From DATBIS01 sp036556805 (GTDB taxonomy: Bacteria; Actinomycetota; UBA4738; HRBIN12): 19,912 nt of DNA. Position 1 is the stretch's first letter. Every line of letters begins with the position of its first letter. Made by a program: the position numbers and the translations under genes. A model generated the notes under the pieces. That model saw nothing but the letters and a program-made list of their open reading frames with translations, was not told the origin of the DNA and did no database searches. Where the stretch lies: contig DATBIS010000034.1 in NCBI GenBank assembly GCA_036556805.1, positions 1-19,912 of the forward strand. The letters run 5' to 3'. This document shows positions 14,322 to 19,912 of the stretch, one piece after another.

Positions 14322-15490
14322 GCGACGACCGCGGTACCTGGAAGCTGGTCGCGAGGCGGGACTTCTGGGTCCGGCTGCGCGATCGCGGCTTCCTCATCTC
14401 CACCGCGATCACGCTCGTGATCCTCTGCGGGCTGATCCTGATCCGCGCGAACACCGCGATCGGACGGCCGGTCTTCGACCTCGGAATGGTCGGCTCGAGT
14501 GTGTCGCCCGACGCGATCACGCGGCTCGCCGACACGCAGGGGGTCACCGTGCACGCGCGGACCTTCGAGGACCGGACCGCCGCTGAGGGTGCGCTGAGAT
14601 CGGGCGGGATCGACGCGTTCCTCGAAGACGACGCGTCGCTCGTCGGCTTGCACGATGCGCCGTCCGCGGCTCTGCAGCAGGTCGTCCAGGCCGCCGTGGT
14701 GAGCGAGCGGCTCGCGACGGTGCTCACCGAAGCAGGGCTCTCGCCCGAGGACCTCTCGTCGATCCAGGAGCGGCTCGGGTCGGTATCCCTCGAACCCGGC
14801 GACCCCAACGCGGACGAGAACGGGCGCGTGGCCGTGGTGATGTTGCTGCTGCTGTACGGACAGCTGTTCGGGTACGGCATCTGGGTCTCGAGCGGGGTGA
14901 TCGAGGAGAAGTCGTCTCGTGTCGTGGAGGTCCTCCTCGCGACGATCCGTCCGCGTCAGCTGCTGGCCGGGAAGATCGTGGGCATCGGCGGGCTCGGCCT
15001 GCTGCAGCTCGCCGTGATCGGCGTCGTGGCGGCCACGCTCGCGAGCGCCACCGACGTCCTCGCGATCCCAGGTCACGCCTTCGCCACCATCGGCGTCGCG
15101 CTCGTCTGGTTCGTCTTCGGGTTCGGCTTCTACGCGTCGCTCTTCGCGGTGGCGGGCGCCCTCGTGTCCCGCATGGAGGAGCTGCAAAACGCGATCGTCC
15201 CGATCAACCTCACGATCCTCGGATCGTTCTTCGTCTCGATCGCGGCGATCGACGATCCGAACAGCGCCCTCGCGACCTCGGCCTCGCTCGTGCCGTTCTC
15301 GTCGGCGCTCGCGATGCCGGTGCGCATCGCCGTCCACGCGGCGCCCCTCTGGCAGGAGGCGCTCTCGCTCGCGCTCCTGTCGGGGTCGATCGCCGTGCTC
15401 GTCCCGCTCGCCGGCCGGCTCTACGCCGGTGCGGTCCTGAGGATCGGCGCACGCGTGAAGCTGCGCGACGCGTGGCGGGCGGCGTCCTAG
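14318..15490 (+). CDS. ABC-2 type permease, NatB-like
   Basis: This 390-residue protein starts at GTG 14318 and overlaps the ATPase gene by four bases. It has one membrane helix near residues 25-43 (FLISTAITLVILCGLILI), a large external domain at about 50-165 and five further hydrophobic segments from about 169 to the end. This is the architecture of ABC-2/NatB permeases. The conserved stretch SSGVIEEKSSRVVEVLLATIRPRQLLAGK, seen here in two halves (IEEKSSRVVEVLL and RPRQLLAGK), is the cytoplasmic coupling region of the family. NatAB in Bacillus exports sodium, but related pairs move other substrates, so the substrate is open. Its TAG stop shares CTAG with the stop of the convergent cyclase gene. 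Confidence 0.93.
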   Translation: MSDDRGTWKLVARRDFWVRLRDRGFLISTAITLVILCGLILIRANTAIGRPVFDLGMVGSSVSPDAITRLADTQGVTVHARTFEDRTAAEGALRSGGIDAFLEDDASLVGLHDAPSAALQQVVQAAVVSERLATVLTEAGLSPEDLSSIQERLGSVSLEPGDPNADENGRVAVVMLLLLYGQLFGYGIWVSSGVIEEKSSRVVEVLLATIRPRQLLAGKIVGIGGLGLLQLAVIGVVAATLASATDVLAIPGHAFATIGVALVWFVFGFGFYASLFAVAGALVSRMEELQNAIVPINLTILGSFFVSIAAIDDPNSALATSASLVPFSSALAMPVRIAVHAAPLWQEALSLALLSGSIAVLVPLAGRLYAGAVLRIGARVKLRDAWRAAS

Positions 15491-16689
15491 GCGCGCCTCG
15501 CGTGGAAGAGGTCGATCGGCACGCTGAGGCCGCGCAACGTCACCTCGCCGATCTCCGCGAGCTCGTAGCCCTGGGCGGAGCCGGCATCGACGGCGTCGGC
15601 GGTCACGAGGACCTCGTTGGGCCGCGCGTAGTCGGCGACGCGGGCCGCCACGTTCACGGTACGGCCGAAGTAGTCGCCGTCGCGAAGGATGACGGGTCCG
15701 GCGTGCACGCCCATCCTTGCTCTGGGCAGCCCGCGCTCCGGCGCGTCGTGAACGAGCTCGAGGCCGAGCCGGACCGCATCGGCCGGGTCCGCCGCGTGGA
15801 ACATCACGCCGTCGCCGAGGAGCTTCACGACGCGTCCACCGTGGCGGGTCGCCGCGGCGCGCACCATGTCGCCGAGCTGCTCGGCGAGGCGGACGGCCGC
15901 CTCATCGCCCTCGCGCTCGGTGAGGCTCGTGTACCCGGACAGGTCGAGGAACGCGATCGCCGGCGGTCGCTTCGGACGGCGCCGCGCCATGCCGGACCGC
16001 TCGAGCGTGATCTCGAGGTTCTGCAAGACGTCGCCGACGATGGCGTGCTCCATGTGCCTCGCGTGGAGCAGCAGCATGCCGTGGTTGGCGCTCTCGAGGA
16101 ACGCCTTGCCGATCTCCGCGGCGGTCTGGATGGCGTCCTTCATCGGGAGGCCCGACGAGTAGAGCGGATCCTCGACGTGGTCACGGAAGAAGCGGACCTG
16201 CGACTCCGCGATGCGCCGTAGGGAGTCGCCGAAGATCCGCGCGGCCGGAAGCGACGCGTCCTCGTCGCGCCCGACGCCGTTGAAGATGACCGCGATGAGG
16301 TCGAGGCACTCCGCGTCGTCCTCTCGGACGCGATCATCCCAGCCGGGCATCGGGAGCTGCCACGCCGCGTACGTTCGCTCGACGAGCGAACGGGGAAGGT
16401 CACGCTCCGAGGCAAGCTTCGCGAGGGTCTGGTCGGAGAACGGGTGAGGGTTCGGGAAGATGAGGTCGGCCCACGCGTTGGACCACGCGCCGTCCGCGAC
16501 GAGCGCCGAGATCTGTTCGGGGGCGATGCCCGCCTGGTCGAGCGACTCGTAGAGCCGCGCGAGCTGGATGTCGGGCGGCCGGAACCCGTCGTGTCCCGGA
16601 TCGAGGATCTTGAGTTCGACGAAGCGCCGCACGCGCGCGGCGTCGACGCCCGAACGCGCGACGAGCTCTTCCTCGCTGAGTCCGGCCAT
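15487..16689 (-). CDS. Class III adenylate/guanylate cyclase with MerR-like N-terminal domain
   Basis: This is a 400-residue soluble protein. Residues 1-65 look like a MerR-type winged helix (SEEELVARSGVDAARVRRFV, then GFRPPDIQLARLYESLDQAG). Residues about 75-235 are helical and unassigned. Residues about 243-400 are the class III cyclase domain. All expected catalytic positions are visible: metal Asp249 (FLDLSGYT) and Asp293 (LLGDGVMF), base-binding Lys289 and Asp339, and transition-state Asn346 and Arg350 (VNVAAR). A Lys/Asp pair favours ATP and cAMP over GTP. The ATG at 16689 lies eight bases after a TAGCAT -10 box with no Shine-Dalgarno, suggesting a leaderless mRNA. An inverted repeat covers this promoter. 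The domain order would let the head regulate the cyclase, bind DNA, or both. Confidence 0.9.
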   Translation of the reverse strand: MAGLSEEELVARSGVDAARVRRFVELKILDPGHDGFRPPDIQLARLYESLDQAGIAPEQISALVADGAWSNAWADLIFPNPHPFSDQTLAKLASERDLPRSLVERTYAAWQLPMPGWDDRVREDDAECLDLIAVIFNGVGRDEDASLPAARIFGDSLRRIAESQVRFFRDHVEDPLYSSGLPMKDAIQTAAEIGKAFLESANHGMLLLHARHMEHAIVGDVLQNLEITLERSGMARRRPKRPPAIAFLDLSGYTSLTEREGDEAAVRLAEQLGDMVRAAATRHGGRVVKLLGDGVMFHAADPADAVRLGLELVHDAPERGLPRARMGVHAGPVILRDGDYFGRTVNVAARVADYARPNEVLVTADAVDAGSAQGYELAEIGEVTLRGLSVPIDLFHARRA

Positions 16690-16691
16690 AG

Positions 16692-16714
16692 GCGCCGATG
16701 CTACGCCTCGGCGC
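16692..16714. repeat. 7-bp perfect inverted repeat over the cyclase promoter (candidate operator)
   Basis: GCGCCGA (16692-16698) and TCGGCGC (16708-16714) are exact reverse complements separated by nine bases. The repeat includes the cyclase -10 box and lies entirely in the 43-base gap between two divergent genes. GC-rich palindromes arise easily by chance in such a genome. Confidence 0.35.
16698..16703 (-). promoter_or_regulatory. -10 box of the cyclase gene, probably leaderless
   Basis: The minus strand reads TAGCAT, eight bases, then the ATG at 16689. There is no Shine-Dalgarno. The box sits within the inverted repeat 16692-16714. Confidence 0.45.
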
Positions 16715-16719
16715 GGCGA

Positions 16720-16725
16720 TAGGTT
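16720..16725 (+). promoter_or_regulatory. -10 box of the methyltransferase gene, probably leaderless
   Basis: TAGGTT is followed by seven bases and then ATG at 16733, so transcription should start at or one base before the start codon. No Shine-Dalgarno is present. No clear -35 element was found. Confidence 0.5.
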
Positions 16726-16732
16726 TGACCGG

Positions 16733-17614
16733 ATGACCGGCTGGACGCGCGCGAACCTCCGACACGCGGCCCGGATGCTTCGCTACGGGCGCAACCCGGC
16801 CGCGACCGTGTACGAGAGCCTCGGAGACGACTTCTTCCTGGCGCTCGCGCCGGGCTGGCTGAACCTCGGCCTGTGGGAGGGCGACGGATCGGATCCGTCG
16901 GAAGCGCCGCTCGCGGTCGAGCGGCTCGTGCGCGCGCTCGCGGCCGACCTGCCCGAGGGCGGCGACGTCATCGACGTCGGCAACGGCCTCGGCGCGCAGG
17001 ACCCGGTGATCGCCGGCGAGGCTCGTCCGCGGCGGCTCGTCGCGGTGAACGTCACCCACGCGCAGCTGGTGGCGGGCCGCGAGCGGCTGCGCACGGCCGG
17101 CGCGCTCGCGGTGAACGCCGACGCGACCCGGCTGCCGTTCGCGGCCGCGAGCGCCGACGGCGTGATCAGCGTCGAGGCCGCGTTCCACTTCCCGTCCCGC
17201 GGGGCGTTCTTCGCCGAGGCCCATCGCGTCCTCCGGCCGGGAGGGGTGCTCACGATGTCCGACGTGCCGGTCGCGAGGGACCCGCACGGGCCCCGGGAGC
17301 TCGTCGCCGGCCTCTCACAGCTGCGCGTGTGGGGGCTCCGGCGCGCGGCCGCGATGCCGGTCGCCGACATCGTGACGGCGGCGCGCGAGGCGGGCCTCGT
17401 CGACGTCGAGGTCGACCTCGTGGGCGAGCGCGTGATCGGCCCCGCGCTTCGCTTCGTTCGCGATCGCCTGCGCCGCAGCCGGTCCGCGCTTCCCCGGTCG
17501 TACGAGCTCGCGGTCGCGTTCATGCTGCGCCAGGCCGAGCTGCTCTGGGAGCGCCGGCTCGTCGACTACCTGTTGCTGCGCGCGCGCCGTCCCACGTCGA
17601 TCGGAGGCCCGTGA
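16733..17614 (+). CDS. Class I SAM-dependent methyltransferase
   Basis: I chose ATG 16733 (MTGWTRANLRHAARML), because the in-frame sequence before it runs through the opposite-strand cyclase gene. The 293-residue protein has a helical head including YESLGDDFFLALAPGWLNLG (27-46), a feature shared with small-molecule methyltransferases of the RebM/sarcosine-type group. The SAM loop VIDVGNGLG is at 79-87, with Asn where most relatives have Cys, and the post-motif region is DATRLPFAAASADGV and HRVLRPGGVLTMSD. The C-terminal 100 residues form the substrate-binding cap. The substrate cannot be named; no biosynthetic cluster surrounds it. The stop is ten bases from the stop of the convergent DUF885 gene. 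Confidence 0.88.
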   Translation: MTGWTRANLRHAARMLRYGRNPAATVYESLGDDFFLALAPGWLNLGLWEGDGSDPSEAPLAVERLVRALAADLPEGGDVIDVGNGLGAQDPVIAGEARPRRLVAVNVTHAQLVAGRERLRTAGALAVNADATRLPFAAASADGVISVEAAFHFPSRGAFFAEAHRVLRPGGVLTMSDVPVARDPHGPRELVAGLSQLRVWGLRRAAAMPVADIVTAAREAGLVDVEVDLVGERVIGPALRFVRDRLRRSRSALPRSYELAVAFMLRQAELLWERRLVDYLLLRARRPTSIGGP

Positions 17615-17624
17615 GGCCGAGCGG

Positions 17625-19265
17625 TCAGTCCTCGCCGAGCTCGCGTCGAAGCGACGGCAGCGGCAGCGACCCGAGCGTGAGCACGGTGTCGTGGAAGTCC
17701 TTCAGCGACTGGCCGCTCGCCTGCGACCGTTCGCGCGCGCGCTCGATCTCGATCATCCCGATCATGTACGAGCAGGCCTGACCGGGGACCGCGATGTAGC
17801 GGTCGACCTCGATCACCGAGTCGGTGTGCGGCTGCCCCGAGTCCTCCATCGTCGCGATCGCCTGCTCGCGCGTCCATCCGAGTGCGTGGATCCCGGTGTC
17901 GGTGACGAGCCGCGCGGCTCGCATCGCCTGCGCGTCGAGCATGCCGAGGCGCTCGTACTCGTCCACGAACAGCCCCATCTCGTCGGCGAGCCGTTCGCTG
18001 TAGAGGCCCCATCCCTCCGCGAACGCGCTGCCGCCGAGGATCCCGCCGAACCGCCGGAGCGCCGGCCGATCCCGCATCTCCTGCTCGATCGTGATCTGGA
18101 AGTGGTGGCCCGGATTCGCCTCGTGGTACGTCGTCGTCGCGAGGTGGTGCAGCGCGCGCGACGGGAGGTCGAACGCGTTCACGTAGTACACGCCCGCTCG
18201 CGAGCCGTCGGCCGTCGGCGGCTGGTAGAACGCGAACGGCATGTCCGCCTCGCGGAACTCCTCCACGAGCTTCACGTCGCAGTTCGCGGAGGGCATCAGG
18301 TTGAAGAAGTCCTTCGCGACCTCGTAGCTCCGCTCGACCTGTTGGCGCGTGAGCTCGAGAAGCTTCTCGCGCGAGCCGGCGACGTTCGAGCCGGTGGCCG
18401 CGTGCGCGGCCACCGCCTCGGCCGGGGTCGCGTAGCCGAGTCCCGCCGCGATCTCGCGGCGTGACTCGGCGATCTCCGCCAGGCGCGCCCTGCCGAGGTC
18501 GTGCACCTCCTGCGCCCCGAGCGGAAGCGTCGTCCAGGCGAGCAGCTGCGCGGCGTACATCGCGTCGCCGTTGGGAAGCGCCGAGATGCCGATCGTCTCG
18601 GTCGCGTGCGGGAGGTAGGACCGCAGGGCCTCCAGGTACTTCTGGTAAGAGGGGTTCACGACGTCGCGGATCGCCTCGACGACGCGATCCCTCGCGTCGG
18701 GGTCGTCGCCGATGGGCGCGAGGGCGGGCGTGTCGCCGGGGTCGATGTCGAGCAGGCGCTCCGTCTGCGCGACGGCGCGCTCCGCGACGACGCGGGGCGA
18801 GGTCACGCCGACGCGGGGGCCCTCCTCGACGGTCTCGATCACGCCGTCCAGGAACCCCGGAATCGCGTGCAGCCGGGCGACGTAGCGATCGAGTCGCTCC
18901 GGCGTGTCCGCCGCCTGCACCGAGGCGAGCTCCGCGACGAGGTTCGCCGGGCCCCAGAGGTGACTCGCGACGGTCAGCCGGTCCAAACGATTCTCGAGGT
19001 CCGAGAGCGCGCGCTTCGCGATCGCCTCGACCACGTCGAGCGTGGTGCGCAGCACGAGGTCGAGCTCGGCCCTGTCGATCTCCGCGAGCTCCTCCAGCGC
19101 TCGCCGCTGCACGGCGCGGCTGCGTTCGCGGCCGGCCTCGGTCGGGTCCGGAAGGCGGTCGTCGAAGCGCTCGTCTCCGACGATCGTCCCCAGCAGGGGC
19201 TCCAACTCCAGCGTCTCGTCCCAGAACCGGTCGGCGAGCGCGCTCGCTCGTTGCGTGGCGTCCAT
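17625..19265 (-). CDS. DUF885 family putative zinc metallopeptidase
   Basis: This 546-residue protein has the full length usual for DUF885. Key motifs are YHEANPGHHFQ (380-390, with His381, Glu382 and His387/His388 as likely zinc ligands and catalytic base) and FAEGWGLYSE (415-424, with Glu417 as the likely third ligand), both characteristic of the family. No signal peptide is visible (MDATQRASALADRFWDETL), so the protein is probably cytoplasmic, although many relatives are exported. Members are thought to be carboxypeptidase- or dipeptidase-like, but most are untested. The ATG has GAGGAG nine bases upstream. The SDR gene ends 28 bases before it on the same strand, so the two may be co-transcribed. 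Confidence 0.92.
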   Translation of the reverse strand: MDATQRASALADRFWDETLELEPLLGTIVGDERFDDRLPDPTEAGRERSRAVQRRALEELAEIDRAELDLVLRTTLDVVEAIAKRALSDLENRLDRLTVASHLWGPANLVAELASVQAADTPERLDRYVARLHAIPGFLDGVIETVEEGPRVGVTSPRVVAERAVAQTERLLDIDPGDTPALAPIGDDPDARDRVVEAIRDVVNPSYQKYLEALRSYLPHATETIGISALPNGDAMYAAQLLAWTTLPLGAQEVHDLGRARLAEIAESRREIAAGLGYATPAEAVAAHAATGSNVAGSREKLLELTRQQVERSYEVAKDFFNLMPSANCDVKLVEEFREADMPFAFYQPPTADGSRAGVYYVNAFDLPSRALHHLATTTYHEANPGHHFQITIEQEMRDRPALRRFGGILGGSAFAEGWGLYSERLADEMGLFVDEYERLGMLDAQAMRAARLVTDTGIHALGWTREQAIATMEDSGQPHTDSVIEVDRYIAVPGQACSYMIGMIEIERARERSQASGQSLKDFHDTVLTLGSLPLPSLRRELGED

Positions 19266-19293
19266 CTGCGTGTGCTCCTCGGGTCGCGGCGTT

Positions 19294-19912
19294 CTAGAGG
19301 AGGCCTAGCGTACCGGCCCCGTCGACCTGCAGCGCCGCCCCCGACAGGAACGAGGCCGGCTCGGAGCAGACAAACGCCACGATGCGTCCGAAGTCCTCCG
19401 GGTCGCCCATGGGCCCGGTGAGGCCGAGCTCTTTCGCGCGATCCGTGGCGTGCGGGCCGGGCGCGAGCACGTTCAGCGTGATCCCGTCGGGGACGAGGTC
19501 GGCCGCGGCGGTCTTCGCCCACGCCCAGAGTCCGGTGCGAGCAGCGTTCGAGTACGCGATCGTGGGGATCGGCTGCTTGATCGCCCACGAGGTGATGAGC
19601 GCGATCCGGCCCCACCCCGCGTCGCGCATCGCCGGCACCGCGGCGCGCACCAGCCGGACCGACGTCAGGAGGTTCGCGTTCACCGCCTCGAGCATCGGCG
19701 CGTCCTCGACCTCGAGCGCGCGGGCGGGGGGAGGGCCGCCCGCGTTCGCGACGAGGATCTCGAGCGAGCCGAACCGCTCGAGCGCGGCGGCCACGAGCCG
19801 CCCGGGCGCGCCGGGGTCGGTGACGTCGGCGGGGACGGCGAGCGTCTCACCGGGCAGCTCGTCCGCGGTGGCCGCGAGCCGTTCCGGCTCGCGGGCACAA
19901 AGCACCACCTTC
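19294..19912 (-). CDS. Short-chain dehydrogenase/reductase-like protein, atypical active site (5' end cut by window edge)
   Basis: The frame is open to base 19912 (KVVLCAREPERL precedes the rest), so the TGxxxGIG cofactor loop lies outside the window. Visible SDR features are DVTDPG, the NAGG strand (usually NAG), N-ANLLTSVRL, the catalytic-type serine in ITSWA and C-terminal LAPGPHATDR. At the active site the usual YxxxK reads YSNAA: the tyrosine is kept, the lysine is alanine. This resembles the SDR subgroup around Pseudomonas Q9HYA2 and Aeropyrum APE0912, which does not keep the full tetrad. It is annotated by homology with 3-oxoacyl-ACP reductases, but that activity is doubtful. It lies just upstream of the DUF885 gene. 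Confidence 0.88.
   Translation of the reverse strand, partial: KVVLCAREPERLAATADELPGETLAVPADVTDPGAPGRLVAAALERFGSLEILVANAGGPPPARALEVEDAPMLEAVNANLLTSVRLVRAAVPAMRDAGWGRIALITSWAIKQPIPTIAYSNAARTGLWAWAKTAAADLVPDGITLNVLAPGPHATDRAKELGLTGPMGDPEDFGRIVAFVCSEPASFLSGAALQVDGAGTLGLL

Noticed and set aside
1..19912. CRISPR arrays, tRNA or rRNA genes, insertion sequences, prophage or defence islands
   Set aside because: No regularly spaced repeats, no tRNA-like or rRNA segments, no transposase or integrase motifs, and no change of base composition were seen; the gene content is ordinary chromosome.

Overview
The window is a densely packed stretch of a very GC-rich bacterial chromosome. Frequent GTG starts, four-base GTGA gene overlaps, -10 boxes of the TAnnnT type directly before start codons, a class III cyclase with a MerR-like head and MoxR/DUF58/DUF4129 and PspA clusters all fit an Actinomycetota-like organism, probably a little-studied lineage. 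No rRNA, tRNA, insertion sequence, integrase, phage gene or CRISPR array was seen. The longest gap between genes is about 90 bases, so no stretch over 300 bases lacks a gene.

Left part (1-7263, + strand): the end of a membrane-embedded spermidine-synthase-like protein, then a tight four-gene cluster. It encodes a membrane-anchored substrate-binding/von Willebrand A fusion, an unrecognised membrane/coiled-coil protein, a PspA/IM30 protein and a DUF2207 membrane protein. I read this as an envelope-stress or membrane-maintenance module.

Middle part (7267-12332, - strand): moxR-type ATPase, DUF58 protein and DUF4129 membrane protein, in that transcriptional order, followed after 83 bases by a DHA2-type drug/proton antiporter. 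The DUF4129 protein looks like a TgpA-type protein without its transglutaminase domain.

12421-15490 (+): a beta-propeller lipoprotein followed almost without gap by a NatA-like ABC ATPase and its ABC-2 permease. 15487-16689 (-): an apparently catalytic adenylate/guanylate cyclase with a MerR-like N-terminus. 16733-17614 (+): a SAM methyltransferase, transcribed divergently from the cyclase. 17625-19912 (-): a short-chain dehydrogenase-like gene cut by the right edge and a DUF885 metallopeptidase-like gene.

The most interesting signals are small. At two gene starts (5350 and 11374) a strong ribosome binding site lies at ideal distance from a codon that is one base away from a normal start (GTA, ACG), and the normal start further downstream cuts off the natural N-terminus. 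At both divergent promoter regions, back-to-back -10 boxes sit so close to the start codons that the mRNAs should be leaderless; one of the two regions also carries a 7-bp inverted repeat over the cyclase promoter.
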